Assembly (NCBI GenBank): GCA_033060915.1 | Contig: CM065387.1 | Coordinates: 39,226,501-39,290,500, forward strand | Origin: Euryodendron excelsum | Lineage: Eukaryota; Streptophyta; Magnoliopsida; Ericales; Pentaphylacaceae | DNA: 64,000 nucleotides | Direction: 5' to 3' | Part shown: positions 1 to 12,819 of the stretch, piece after piece | How the letters are laid out: each line of letters opens with the position of its first letter | Position numbering within the stretch: position 1 is the stretch's first letter | The notes under the pieces: model-generated | Seen by the model: only the letters and a program-made list of their open reading frames with translations | Databases searched by the model: none | What the model was told of the DNA's origin: nothing | Made by a program: the position numbers and the translations under genes

Positions 1-2196
1 CACAAGTCCCTGTTCAACATGAAACTGCAGCAAGAAAGTAACAGAACATCATAATTGCAATCTATATTCGATAGCTGTTTTCTACGGAAGAAGGCATACG
101 CAAAGTGCCATAGTCTTCAAGTAAGGAATGTGCTACAAAAGTAAAACCATACCTGCTCAAATATTAATATTCCATTATAAGTAGATCCATCTCAGATTGC
201 AGACTTTATCAGGAAATTACGTTATGTAATTCCAAAGTACATCTGAAGCTCAAGTACTCACAACACGTCATTCACTTTTAAAGTAGGGTTGCACAACAGG
301 AAGACCCAGAGGTTCTTCTCATATTCTTGCTATTAAACGTCATGTGCCTAAAAATATAACAAATACATCAAATAAATGCAGAAAAATGAACCAAGCTTTT
401 ACCTGCCAAAGCCAGCTTGCACAAACAGCCAATGGCTGAAAGTATAAATGCAATTGTTATCCGAGATTAAGGATTAGAAAATCAGTCATTCAATTGCATA
501 GAAAGAATACATTTCTAAGTAAATAAAGCGCTAGCCTTACTAGAATGGCATCATAACTGTAGCAAGAGGAACATTCTAAAACAAACAAAAAAAACATAAA
601 GCAACTATGCACCCCAACAAAAATCCATAAATTAAAGTGAAAAAAGAAAGAAAGACAGAATTTAACTTGGAAAAGTCAGTGCTTATCACCACCATACTGT
701 TTAAGTCACAAAGCCCATCACAGTCCATAGCTCTGACACAGAACATGGACCACAGCTATGACAAAGAACATGGACAACAGCCCCACTTTTCTAGCAAATA
801 CTGATTCAACATCGGATAAATTACGGCATCAACCAATAAATATACCTCCCTTCCCTATTTCCATTTTTATAGCAATACTAAATGGATTCATGAATCGCAT
901 AGCAAGTCCGAACCCAGCTCTTGCAAACCAAGAGAAAGCTTTCAATCCAGCCCTTGTACATAACAGGAGCTACTCTCATTACGATCCCCTAAATCATGAG
1001 TTTTTTTATGTTGTTACTGCCCAAAAGAAGTAGTGTTCTTTGAATTTCAAATAGAAGAGCAATGGTGAAGACCTTAGTTAATGGAAGAGCAGATATCAGA
1101 TTTTCAGCTACAAATATCAATTGAATAATGTACAAATCCCGATTTAGGGGGCAGCAGGGAGGATTGGGGAAATATATAGAACCATTTTGACTGCACATGC
1201 ACAAAAACACTTATATATGCATTATTGTGGAGATTCTACCACGGTGATCTTAGTTTCAGATAGAAATTATTGCAGAGCTTGGCGCTACAGGTGCCAGAGT
1301 TTTTTGATCCGAATATACCTACTGTCTACTGAAACAGACGTTATACAGTGTAATTTGTACGTACAACAGAATATAAAAAGTGTTTATCGAACAAACCCCA
1401 CTACAATGAAGTATAGAACCATTTCGTAGATCTAGAATTCAGAGATGTAGGGTTTCTAATCTGAATTTGATCTTAACAAGTATAAATGCATTTAAATCTG
1501 GGGTTAAATAATTTCAAATACCTATATACGTGGACATCGACAACCAGAGAAAGGGAAAGACTAACGTGCAGGGTTGTCGATGGACGTCGAACATATGTCA
1601 TCGTCGTCAACTTCTTCTTAGCCGCCACATCTTCACCGTCAGAAGGGAGAGAGAGGGGGACTGATCTCAGAGTGAGTAAGAGGTCACAGGGGTGTTGCTG
1701 AACTCATGATTTAGGAGGGGGACTGATCTGAGAGACAGAGAGAGACAGAGAGAGGTGGTCGGGAGAAGAAAGTGAGAGGAGGCGAGTGGCAGGTGACAAC
1801 AACGTAGGAAAAATACATGAGATGTTATTTTAGTAAGATTTAAAAAACGACGTCCCTCATTTGTCGTGATGAGGTGGGGAGCTAACGGCATAATCGCGTA
1901 TTTTTAGCAAGAAAGATTATTATAAATACGACTAATAGAGAATGATTCAATCAGATTTGAAATAAACAATTTTTGACTTGCTTGACCTTATTTTTAGGCT
2001 TTGTCTTGCGTCTTGACCTGATCTTTCATATTTGTGGCTATATATATATATATAGTTAGCGTATACATATACTTAAATTAATCATAGTTATTAATGTCTT
2101 GATTTAATCTCTCTCTAAACACATATTTATTTGTTATACATACTTCTTCTTGTTATTTTTGTCTGAATTATAATTTCAAGAATAAAATCTTGATTA
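1..2196. other. Unassigned region, possibly 5' part of a minus-strand host gene
   Basis: No transposon protein and no long ORF is visible. Some features suggest the beginning of a spliced minus-strand gene. A CT-rich stretch on the minus strand at about 1640-1830 resembles a plant 5' UTR, and further into the gene there are splice-like sites, including a possible 33-nt exon at 403-435. There is a TA microsatellite near 2041-2054 and an AT-rich run up to 2196. The right border is where homology to a downstream LTR begins. Assignment to a gene is an inference; no protein family is recognised. Confidence 0.3.
403..435 (-). other. Candidate 33-nt micro-exon
   Basis: On the minus strand this segment is preceded by an acceptor-like sequence (tatactttcag) and followed by a donor-like sequence (gtaaaag). 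It is 33 nt, a multiple of three, and reads through without a stop in one frame (beginning CC ATT GGC TGT). Splice-like motifs occur by chance at this density in AT-rich plant DNA, so this is weak evidence without transcripts. Confidence 0.25.
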
Positions 2197-5100
2197 GGCG
2201 TCACTGCAACAAGCGTCAAGTCAATTCTTTCACTATAAATAAAGAGCCTCTTCAGCATGAAAGAGATCCGCAAACTCAGTCTAAGAACCCTACTCTTCGA
2301 CATACAGAGTCCGTAGTCTCCCTAAACTCTAGTTTTCTTTAGGTTTTCCAAACCCTAGCCCCCATACACAAACCCTAGCTCTCATATACTCTCATACACT
2401 AGCCTCTATTAAAGACTTGAAGTGCTGCAACCCCAAGCTCTCGAAGATCAATACAAGTTCCCGAAGATCAAGACGAAGACTGAAGCAAATACCGAAGCAA
2501 AGTAAGGAAAACAAAGCAAGCGAAACAAGGCAAATAAAAGAAGACGCAAAGTAGGCTCCCTATTTAAGTTTACGCATCTTCTCCCTCTCTTTTCTCCCTC
2601 CAAACCCACTTGAGTTTTCTTCTATTTTAATCCCTCATTTTCTTCTCCTCCCCCCCCCCCCTCTTTGCATGCTTGAAACAAGGGACTTCTCGGTCCATGT
2701 ATAAGATTAGGCTATTGAAGGTTACCGTGCCGGGGGCTTTCTTTTAGTCTAACCGGAGACCACGTGGGTTCAACCCCCTTGGTTATGTGGTGAAGCCTTT
2801 AACCTTGTATATTCACGACCCCAACTTGCATTATGCATATCATGATCTTGCATTCCTCCAAAATTCGTTTTCCAACTTGTTTTCAAAATTTGCATTAAAA
2901 TCTTTTTCAAAACTTATGTTAAAATTTTCTTCTTCAAAACTTATTTTCAAAATCACAATTCTAAGGTGATTCTAACCTTTCCATGGCTAAGGTTGCTTTA
3001 AAGAAGTATTATATTTAAAGTGACTAATATGATCCATATTTTCAAAATCATTATTATTTTCAAAACCATTATCTTAAAGTGATTCTAATCTTCTTATGGT
3101 TAGAATCGCTTTAGAAAAGTGAGATATTTTTATGGACTTTCTAAAAACTCTTTTCTCAAATCTTTCCTTCTAAAAATCCCTTTTTCAACATGCTTTCTAA
3201 AAATTCTCTCCAAAATTCGTTTCCAAAATTGTTTTCTAAAATATTCCCTTCAAAGATCTATTTTCCAAAACGTCTTCTTAAACTCCTTTCCAAAACGCTT
3301 CTTTCAAATTCACTGTCTAAGAACACTACCTAAACGCTCTCCTAAAAACTCTTTTCAAAAATCACTTTCTAAGATCTCCTTTCAAAAATCTTCCTTCCCA
3401 AAAATTCACTTTCCAAAAACCCTTTACCTTGGTGCCTAAGTCAAACCTTAGAGCTAATAATTAGGAAACCCTAATCTTCCTTTCCAAAAACATGATTTTC
3501 AATCTGACCTCAAAACCTAGGTTTCCAAAATCTTCTTTTTTTACATCAAAATCATAAATTTTCAAAATTTATTTTTTCTATATCAAAACTATAATCTTCC
3601 TAAATCTAGGATTTTCAAAACTTTACCTTTCCAAATCCACGCCAAATCAAATCTTCTGTTTTAAGAAACCAAATCCAATCTCCCATTTAGGAAACTAGAT
3701 CCAATCCTCCGTTTTCGGAAATAAAATCAAAGCACCTCTTTTAGAAACAAAATCCAATCCTTCGCTTTAGGAAATAAAAATCTCAATCCTTCCAAATCCA
3801 AATATTTCCTAATGCAAATCTTTTCTAATCTCATACCTCCCTAAACTTTAAGTTTTCCAAACTTAAACTTTTAAATCTTTCCTTAAACTTTAAGCTTCCA
3901 AATCTTTTCTAATTTAACCATTTCCTAATTTCATACATTTCCAAATTTCAACTTTTCAAATTCAAATCTTTAAATCTTTCCTAAACTTAAATCTTTCTTA
4001 ACTTCAAGTGTTTTCGAAAACTCAAACCTTCAAACATTTTCTAAATTCTAAACTTTCCTAAACTTCAAATCTTTTTAAATCTAAAACTTTCTAAATTCAA
4101 AACTTTCTTACTTTCAAAACTTCCCTATTTCAAAACATTCCAAATTCAAAACTTTTTAATTTCAATACTTTCTTAAAATGAAACATTTCCTATTTCAAAA
4201 CCTTTCTTATTTCAAAATTTTCCTAAATGAAAACTTTCCTAATTTGAACACTCTCCTAAACCAAAACTTTCCTAAAACAGAACTTTCCTAATTCGAATAT
4301 TTCCTAAATCCAATCTTTTCTTAAATCTAACATTCAAGTCAAATCTTTTTTAAAATCCTTCCAAGTCAAATCAAAATTTTCTTAATCTCAAGTCTTTCCT
4401 AAAGTCTCATCTTTTCTAAGTCTAGGTTTCCTAAAACCAGGCTTTCCAAAACCAATCTTTTCAAATTTTCCAATCAAAGTTCAATCTCTCAATCTTTCAA
4501 TCCAAATTCCAATTTAATTTCTTTTTCTAATCAAATATTCTATTTTCTATCGGACTCTTGTCCAAACCACGACTAACTTGATTCCTCCAAAGGGATACGT
4601 AAGCAACCCTCATAGGTGCAGTCACCACCTTTTTTAAATCTCAAATTCCATAATCTATTTCAAACTTCCAATTCCAAATTTCTATTTCCAAATCTCTATT
4701 TCCAATCTCCAAAACTTTCTTTCAAAATCAAATTTATCTTTTCAAATCTCTTTTCAAATCAAATCAAATCAAATCTATTTTCAAAATCAAAGTATTTTCT
4801 TACACTTGCATATCATGCATCATGTTAAATTTCTTTTTAAAAATTCTTTTCTAAAGTGGATAGTTTTAGATATAGATGAATTGAAGACTCTCATAGATGA
4901 ATCTAGGGTGGATAGACATGTAGGTACTGCAAGGGCGGGGTAGAGTGATGGCTTAGTACGTCTTTCCTATACGTAACTAGCCTCCAAACCTAAGATCACT
5001 GTTTTTAAAGATCAAATGGAGTTTATTTTCAAAAAATGGCTTAAATATTTTTCAAAGGTTGCCAAACAACCTATTTTCCTAAAAACCTTCTCTTGAGGAA

Positions 5101-5353
5101 GTATTTTCAAAATTGTTTTCAAAAACCCTAAGTGTAATCTTCGGATTGTGCTTAGTTTTTAGGTGACTTAACTCACCTTAATTAAGTTAGGTGGCGACTC
5201 CAAATTGTTTTCCAAAAGCCATTTATTCAAATCAATTTTCAATTCAAATCTAGTCGCACTCATTCTTCTAGGAGGATGAGTTCAAACCAGAGAATATAAT
5301 ATTTTTCCCGCTTATGTGTGTATTCCTCGAGTGCGAAAAATATAGGCGGGACT
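2197..5353 (+). repeat. 5' LTR of the Tat-like element, 5'-truncated
   Basis: Matches 16027-19142 over its whole length. The first ~1.46 kb of the LTR (14567-16026) has no counterpart upstream of 2197, and the solo LTR at 30955-34909 shows that the missing part belongs to a full LTR. A TATA-like box TATAAATA lies at 2234-2241. The middle of the LTR (about 2850-4800) is a G-poor, degenerate array of short TTTCCTAAA/TTCAAAAC words. The end aligns with the ...gcgcaaca terminus of the 3' LTR but is mutated (gcgggact). Confidence 0.8.
2234..2241 (+). promoter_or_regulatory. TATA-like box of the LTR promoter
   Basis: TATAAATA sits near the position where the LTR pair resumes homology; the 3' LTR has TATTAATA at the equivalent place (16064-16071). 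Two AAACCCTAG telo-box-like words follow at 2350-2358 and 2370-2378, about 110-145 bp downstream, the kind of element found near the start of many plant promoters. Promoter activity is inferred. Confidence 0.45.
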
Positions 5354-5354
5354 G

Positions 5355-5373
5355 TTGGCGACTCCACTGGGGA
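5355..5373 (+). other. Primer binding site of the Tat-like element
   Basis: Immediately after the 5' LTR is TGGCGACTCCACTGGGGAC. It begins with TGG, as expected for complementarity to a tRNA 3' CCA end, and lies one or two bases from the LTR end. This sequence at this place is characteristic of Tat/Ogre-type plant elements. I have not matched it to a specific tRNA. Confidence 0.65.
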
Positions 5374-6902
5374 CACTTAGAAGGTTAGGCCATAGTCATA
5401 TCTTTTCACCTTTCACCCATGTAGAGTCTTTAATTAACTTGTCCAATTCTATCCACTTTCCATTTTCAAAAACATTTATTTAATTCCATTCATATTATCT
5501 TGTATTAAGCTTGCCATCTACGTACTAACTCTTGCATCTTTGTTTTATAGGTGCACTTTTTGTTTACATTTTAATAACTGCTATGCATGAATGTGATGAA
5601 CAGGATGGATGGGAGTTGTTGGGCTGTTTCTTCTGCTTTCAAAAATCACACACACACTGCACGTGCACTTGCATTCTGCATACTTGTATTTTTACTTTGA
5701 TATGACCCTTCTAGTTAGAAAGGGGGAACAGTATATTGGTTATGGGCAAGATGCTGTGTCAGTTTCTTCGCATACGGCCTCTTGATGGTTTCCCCGCTCG
5801 GATCACCAATCGATCATGGCACCATCTTAAGGAGTGGGCCTAGGTTTGAAGATCCGAGGACCGAGCCTTTTTAAAACGCATTAGTCAACTCTCAACCTCA
5901 TGCTCATATAGACACCTTGCATAGCCGAACCTCTATCGGATTTAAGACACGCGCACTGTTTTCAAAACTATGGAGGAAAGGGCGACTGCTCTTACTTTCA
6001 TTTATACCTGTTTACTCCTGTTGTTATAATGACTATATTCTTACTGTTATAATACCTGTCTAATTGCTCATGCATGCATGCTTATTTTACCATTGCATTC
6101 TCTTTCCTTATGCTCTTTGCATATCCATGTTCATGCATTCCATATTCCATGTCAAGACAAGAGTTCCAAAGTAACTCAAGTCATTGCATTCTCATGCATA
6201 TGATCAACCCATTGAGAGTGACACCAAGGTCACTCTCCCTTGCATTAAACCTACCACAAACCCTAAGAGTTCCCATGTAACCCTAAGGAATCATTGCATG
6301 TATTTCAAGTCATTCCATAAGAGGGCCCCCAATCCCTTTATGCTCAAGGAGATACGGTTGCCAAGAAGACAAGGGGCAATCGATCAACAAGGTCTCTCAG
6401 TGACCTCATCGACATCGAATCTAAGGAAGGCGAATCCGAAGACTCAAGAGTAATTTAGGACCTCTTATGTAGAACTAGATAGGTGGAACCCCAAAGGAAA
6501 ATGTTTTTCCTCCTCCTATTAAAATGTATTTCAATTCTTTTGTATCTTAAACCCAAAGTTAAATATATTTCTTTATTTTCCTCAAATGAGTGGATGGTTA
6601 AATATATGAATGGATGAAGTTCCTCACTTGACGGTAAGGTATCTGTATATAGGGGCAAATCCCCTATCTCCAAAAGTGAGCCAATTCATCATGATTAGTC
6701 TCCCTCCTAAATAGAGACACCTTAGGACATGCATCGCATAGAGCTCTCTAAAAACTAGAAACTGACTTGTAATTTGTGTTTTTGTTTTTCTGTCGATTTC
6801 TTTTCATTTACAGAGATCACCCTGCATTGAGTCAATATTGCTCCTAAGAAGGGACAACATCCACCTAAGGACCCCATTATCACCCAACAAAGAGCATCAC
6901 TA
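5374..6902 (+). other. Untranslated leader with candidate intron
   Basis: About 1.5 kb without a supported ORF between the primer site and gag. A strong acceptor-like sequence (a T-rich run at 6777-6809, then cag ending at 6813) lies 89 bp before the gag ATG, and a weaker one (ttgttttatag) ends at 5550. Ogre-type elements are known to splice their long RNAs; a spliced leader here would be in keeping with that but is inferred. Confidence 0.4.
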
Positions 6903-8906
6903 ATGGCTGCCAACCCTGAAGAATCATCTCAGGTCTCTTGGGAAGAGGTCAACGAAATGAGAACCAAGATGGATGAAATGCTCAAACTCATTCAAACTAT
7001 GGCTATGTAGGATACTACTGCAATCCCATCGTCATCCATAACCTCATCCAAGGACCCTGAACCCACCAACCCAAGGATCACACTGCAATCTGACAATACT
7101 GGGAGGAACAAAGAAGATGCCAAAGTGATCAACGTTGAAGAAGAGAAAACCATATTGCTCTCGCCTACCATAAAAAGGACTCCCTTAGAGCCTCTCAGTC
7201 TGAAAATCCAAGGGCTAAAGGACTCACTGCGAAGTCTCCATGGTCATAACACCTACGGGTTTACTTCTTATGACGAGCTTTGTTTCTTTCCAGACCATCC
7301 GAGACCTGCTAGGTTCAAAATGCCTGACTTCCAGAGGTATGACAGCACCGGTAACCCCATTGCTCATCCTCGTCTCTATGTTGGAGCACTGAGCGGTCAC
7401 GGTAATGATCTGAAGTTTCTCATGGAGTTATTCCAACATAGCCTTACTGGGTCTGCTCTATAATGGTTTGCCTGTCTGGACCTAAGAAAGATCACGACTT
7501 GGATCGAGCTGTTTAAAGCATTCAAAGCTCAATATCGTCACAATATTGATCTCACTTTTGACCGATGGTCTCTGATGACTATGAGTAAGGGCGAAAAAGA
7601 AGGTTTCAAGAACTATGCCTTGAGATAGAGAGAAGTCGCTGCACAAGTCAATCCCCCACTTGAAGAGAAGGAGTACGTCCAATTGTTCGTACATACTTTC
7701 CCAGGTATATTCTACAAGAAGCTCTGCACAAGCGTGGGGAAAAGTTTCTCTGAGGTCATCATGCAAGGGAAAATGATAGAGAATGACCTTAAGACTGGAA
7801 GGACCACCGATTCCTACACAAAGACTGGAGAAAGTTCTGTTAACATAGCTAAGAAGGTGGCTACTACAAGGGGAATAATCAAGAAGGAAAGCGAGGTGTT
7901 TGCCATTTTGCCGGGCTAACCACCCCAATGCCATCCATCGCTACAATCACACCCTGTCCTGCCCTTACCTACTTTAACCATACCTGTTCTAACTCCTAAC
8001 TATGGCCCTGCTGGGGCACGACCCAACTTTAATAGACCTGTTCGATGCATCTGTACCTTTGACACCTTGGCTTGCACCCAAACTGAGGCCTATCATAACC
8101 TGTTGAAAAACAATATCTTGAAGCCCATACCTGCTCGCCCATTGTCAAGCCCTCTACCCCCGACCTTCAATGTCGCTCTCACTTGTGAGTACCATTCGGG
8201 TGGCCAGGGGCACGACACAGAAAGTTGTTTCTCTCTCAAGCACAAAATTTAGGACCTGATAGACAACAAGACCATTAATCTGCAACCGATGAATCATGTT
8301 CTAACCCCCAATGTGACCACCAACCCTCTGCCGGACCACACCGTCAGCGTGATACTTATATAAATGGGAGGTGAGGGAGAGTTCGACGAGCCCAAGGCCG
8401 AAGGTTATAAAAACGATTGGGAGACCGATAAAGAAGATCACTGGGAGGAGGATCTCCCATTGTGCCCGATTTATCTCTATAACCCTGATGAGGTGCTTGA
8501 TGCGTCTGACTGGCCAGTTGAGGAGCCAATGTTTCCAGAAGGAAAGCTTGTTGAAAACATTGTTGTTGATGGATGGGGTGCTGAGTTTCTGCAACCAAAG
8601 TATGTCGCGGCGGAATGTCACTTACTAGATAACCCTTGGCTCGTGAACGAGTACAACTATGAAAACCTGGGCTGGGAGCTAGAAGAGTGAAAAGCATAGA
8701 CGGAACCGTTCGAGTTAGAATGAGGTGAACTAGCCGTCCTATTTACAGAAGAACCCGCTGCAAAGAACAAAAAGAAGGTTAATAAGGCTGACAATCGTGC
8801 CATGTTTGGAGCTCTAGAAGAAGCCTTTACTTGTGTTACCTTGGCCAAGGACCCAAATCATGAATGGAGTATCAAAGATGTGGGCATTGTTCCAAGGCCT
8901 TACTGA
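6903..8906 (+). pseudogene. Ty3 gag-like pseudogene with novel C-terminal part
   Basis: One frame runs from the ATG at 6903 to the stop at 8904-8906 (667 codons), broken by several in-frame stops (for example TAG at 7008, TAA at about 7461, TAG at 7626, TAA at 7917, TAG at 8250). Capsid-type text is clear: a coiled N-terminus, then the region RFKMPDFQRYDSTGNP at about 7312-7360, a WFACL-type segment after 7463, and a segment with GEK/NYALR and EVIMQGKMIENDLKTGR that is typical of plant Ty3 gag. A Cys-His segment CEYHSGGQGHDTESC at about 8188-8232 resembles the zinc-binding region of this gag type. After it come about 180 codons rich in acidic residues, ending DVGIVPRPY, that I do not recognise. 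At least two stops look like tryptophan or glutamine codons changed by C-to-T transition. Nucleocapsid function is family knowledge; this copy is dead. Confidence 0.75.
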
Positions 8907-10849
8907 AATGGTTCCCTTCCAAAGCGTACAAGAGAGGGGTGTTTGTACTCACTTTCTTTCTATCCCTTTTACATTTTGTTCTTAAATTAATATCTGCACT
9001 TTTATTTCTTTAAAACAGAACTATATGCTTTTACTGATATAATAAAATGATTAAGTCTTTTTATTCATTGTTGTTGCCTTATTTTCTCTTGTGAATGGTA
9101 AAAATTTTCCTACATAAGGGGGTATGGTCTATCTTGTGGAATGATCTGACTTGAAGGGATGATAACATGAGTTAGCTGCTCGCCAAATGATCAGCTTTTC
9201 GAAGAGAGAGAGAGAGAGAGGATAAGGATGAGTGAGGAAACTATCCAGAGGCAACACTTGCAAGACACCGAAGCTAGGCGATGAGTGGCCAGATTATCGA
9301 GATGAAGAGGAGTCATTTTTCATTTCCCCTTATAAAAGTGTTTATATTCCCTTTGCTTAGCCCCTAGTGCCTCGCATCAAATGAAGTTTTCCTTGTCAAC
9401 CCCGATCTAAGACTGTTCTCCCCACATTGGGGCAGACAATAGTTAAGAACTCTAGGAATGGTATCCACCTCCAACGTGATAAGGCAGCATTGAAGGCTTT
9501 ATGGATCAAGCAATCTAGTTCAAAGTGAAGAGAGGCCCTCATTTTATTTCCATACAGTCAGAAGCAAGCCCCTTGTCAAACCCATTGAGCCATTTATCTT
9601 TTTCAAGAAAACCCCAACCTAGGGATCACCGCCCACATTGTGTTAGATTGAACTGCTAAAAAGGAGAAAGGGTTGTAGAATTATTTGTTTCATAAAAGGA
9701 AAGAAAATAGATAAAAAAAAAAAAAACAAAGGAAAAGAATTGCCAAGGGGCAAGAGGCCAAAAAAAAAAAAAAAATGATATTTAAGAAAAGGCCTGAAGA
9801 ATACCATGATTATGCCATCTTATAAGTCATAGTAAGAAGACTGAAAGAGAAAAGAGTCATGTTTATCTCAAAAAGCATCGATCGAAAGGAAAGAGTCATT
9901 CTCACCCTGAGAAATACATAGTAAGGTAAGGGAGAAATTTAAAGGTGATCCTAGGTTACAAAGAAGCCTAGTAAAAACAATAGGTTCGAGAGCTTACCCT
10001 TTCTTGTAAAACCCCGAAATCATGGCCTACATTACAACTTTACTAAAGTCCACTTTGATTGAAAAACGGATTGCTTGATCTAAATGAGCTGAACACGCTA
10101 CCAAAGCCAAGAACGGATGCTAACCCTACTGGAAGAAAAATAGTCAAGGATGATATGGATCTAAACCCTGTTGAAAACAGCATTGAATTTGAGCCTACAT
10201 ATCCCATTGCTTCAAAAACCCCATAACCTAGCCTACATTACAGTCCTAAAGCAAAGTCTCCTAAGATTGAAGGATTGGCCATTTATCGCTCTGCTAAAGG
10301 TCAGGTAAGCTATTGCTAAAACCCCAAAAGTTGAGAGTTTTAGTCCAATAATCATATACACTAACCCCGAGGCAGAGAATCGGAGGCGGTCAAAAAGTTG
10401 AGAAAGGTGTGAAGTGCTATCATCCAGTCAAGGTAAGGTTGAGCCAAAGGAGAAGCCGAGCACCCCCAAAAAGGAAAGAATTACCATTCTGAAGATAATG
10501 AGCTTGACAGAATCCCTTGTCATTTCGTTAATTAGTTTATTTCTAATATGTATATGCATTTTCTTTAAAAAAAAAAAATCGGCATGAGCTTTGCATACGT
10601 GGGACATAACTCCCTGTAGAAACAGAAGTCACCAATATAGTTTAATATCAACTCATGTAATAAATACACAACATCATCATCCATCACATGCATCTGATCA
10701 TGTACTTAGCTGTAAAGATCATAAATGTCTTTGCCTATCCATGCATCTAAATATCATAAATATCTATCAAAATAAAATTGTCTAACAAAAATATATCTTA
10801 GGGATAGGGGCAAAAGCATATCAGGGCCTATGGCAAGGGGCATCTGTCA
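8907..10849. other. Non-coding internal region where pol would be expected
   Basis: Roughly 1.9 kb with no ORF of note. It contains short A-runs (about 9713-9726, 9760-9774, 10566-10578), a GA microsatellite near 9205-9220, and scattered phrases such as ccccacattggggcaga at 9421-9437. No reverse transcriptase or integrase motif is visible in any frame. Confidence 0.6.
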
Positions 10850-12691
10850 AAGGTCAAAATCAATATCCTCCGGATTGAAATCTCTGAAACCTGGTATCGG
10901 GGGAGGTGGATAACTACTAGAAGCACCAGCATCCTGCAAAGAAGACAGAGTCGAAATCATCCACATGAAAGAATAATTAAACAACAGCAAAGCGAAAAGA
11001 AGGAGAGAAAAGACAGCATACCCCACCACCTCCCATCTAGGCTAACCGAGCCGTCAAGGAAGCCACCTCTGCCTAATACTGATCTCGCTCCGTTCGGTAC
11101 CAATCTCTCTGATCCCTCACAGCAGTAAACTCAGCCTAGGGCAGGTATCCTCTGGCACGGCGCCACAAGTCGGCCACCTCCTGGCCCACATCGTATTCGC
11201 TGACTACTACCTCAAACTGGGTGAAGGCATCAACAGAATGAGCCCCGAAGTGAGTAGTGTAGTCCGTATCCAGAAGAAGTAAGAACTTGGTACCCAGCTA
11301 GCACTCCTGATAGGGGATAGGCACTCTTGCCAGCAAAGCTCCAAACATATACTCCAGCGGATCTCCTGTTGATCGGAACTCCTCATGAAACTACCACCAG
11401 TGTCGCTCTCCTAGATAGGACTCCCAAGTATCGTCACTGAGAAAAGCAGCCCTCGACAGGGACAATGGGACCAAGTGCCGCACCGTCTCATGATGAACTA
11501 ATCCAATGAAGGGTTGCTAAGTCACGTCCCTTGCCTCAATCAACTTTAGGTTCGCCAATAGCGTCACGAAGTCAGTAATCTCCGATCGTTGGGCCACCTG
11601 GTCACGAGCCCACCTCAAAGCATGAGGACAAAGGTCATCCTCAATAATTGTGAGGTGACGAACAAGTAGGTACTCGTAGCTCCACCAGACAAGGAAGGGC
11701 CAAAAACTAGTCATACTGCCCCAATGAAAAGAATTTCGGACCTGCATCGATTGAAGGAATCAGCTAAAGGAAAAGGACACCCAATCCAGCTCAGATAAAG
11801 CCCCAAGATCAGCTACTATGCTCACTAACCGAAAAGGCACAAGTGACTTGTTGTTGTTGCAGAAGCAGCTGAAGATGATAAGCAGAACAAGTTGTCGCCT
11901 CATGATGTTGCGTTGAGCAGGGGATGGCTCAACAACAAAGGTACTGTCATCTCGACTGAGCCAGGAAACTGGAAAAGCATAACGTTTGGGAGGGGGCAAG
12001 TCCAGTAGAATGCATGCCTTGTCTTTACTGATTGATTGTAAACTGATCCGCCGGTCGACGAAGGAAAGTCCTGTAATGATCACCCAATCCAAGAGGGTGG
12101 GACCCAACTCAAAGCCAACAAAATGGAAAGTTCCAGTCTCTCCAAATCACCTCTTAATCAGCGCTAGTACAAGGTGTCTGTTCAGGCGGTTAGCTTGCAA
12201 TCCCATAAAAGCTCCGAACCCAATCTCAGCCAAGAAAGGACGATATGATAGAGTAGCTTGCTGCCTAGTCATGAAGACCTGATGAACAGCCCCTCTAAAA
12301 GCTGTGTGTTCTCGCGGAGGGGCAAATGCTGTCTAGAATATACACTGGGGTGATAAGCAAGATCCCCGAGCGGTGGGATGTTCGATATCTTCAGGTCGCC
12401 CAAATCAGCATCTGTGTGTCTATGTCTAGAGGAGGCTCTCCCATAACCAGTCACCTGATCCCCAAGACCCGGTATCTCCTCATCAGTACCAACTTCCTCC
12501 GCAAAAGTCTGCTCAACCAAAGGAAAGGGGTCGACAGGTGGCCTACTCCGTCGTCTACTCTGACTAGACGATGCCTATCTAGTAGATCGTTGGCTACCTT
12601 TGGATCGACTAGAACCACTGGTAGAATCTGTCCAGGCCGCCTTCCCGGAGCAACGTCTCCTCTCGAAACCATTATCACCCGCATTTGCCAT
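10850..12691 (-). pseudogene. Antisense captured ORF, plant-mobile-domain-like
   Basis: On the strand opposite to gag, an ORF can be followed from the ATG at 12691 down to about 10850, with one frameshift near 12275 and stops at about 12575, 11760, 11517 and later. After a charged, arginine- and serine-rich N-terminus of about 130 residues comes a hydrophobic core containing LALIKRWFGETGTFHF followed by GFELGPTLLDWVIITGLSF (about 12180-12065). The pattern 'RW..ET..TFH...E..PTL.D....TGL' resembles the aminotransferase-like plant mobile domain or a related retrotransposon-borne domain. Such domains are known inside plant LTR elements as well as in the host MAIN/MAIL proteins. The function in elements is unknown. 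The family assignment is by eye and could be wrong. Confidence 0.5.
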
Positions 12692-12819
12692 CCTGAAAAG
12701 GTAAGCCAAGTAAAGAGATGTTAATATATGGTATATGCAGATAAAAATAATAATAAAATAAATAAATAAATAATCAAAACAAACAAAAAATAATAAAATA
12801 ACATAAAAAATCTTTTTCA

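Noticed and set aside
3119..3439. Open frames in the LTR arrays (also 4616-4828, 18423-18669)
   Set aside because: They arise from the G-poor TTTCCTAAA array, which lacks stop codons in some frames. They show only Phe/Ser/Lys/Leu low-complexity text.
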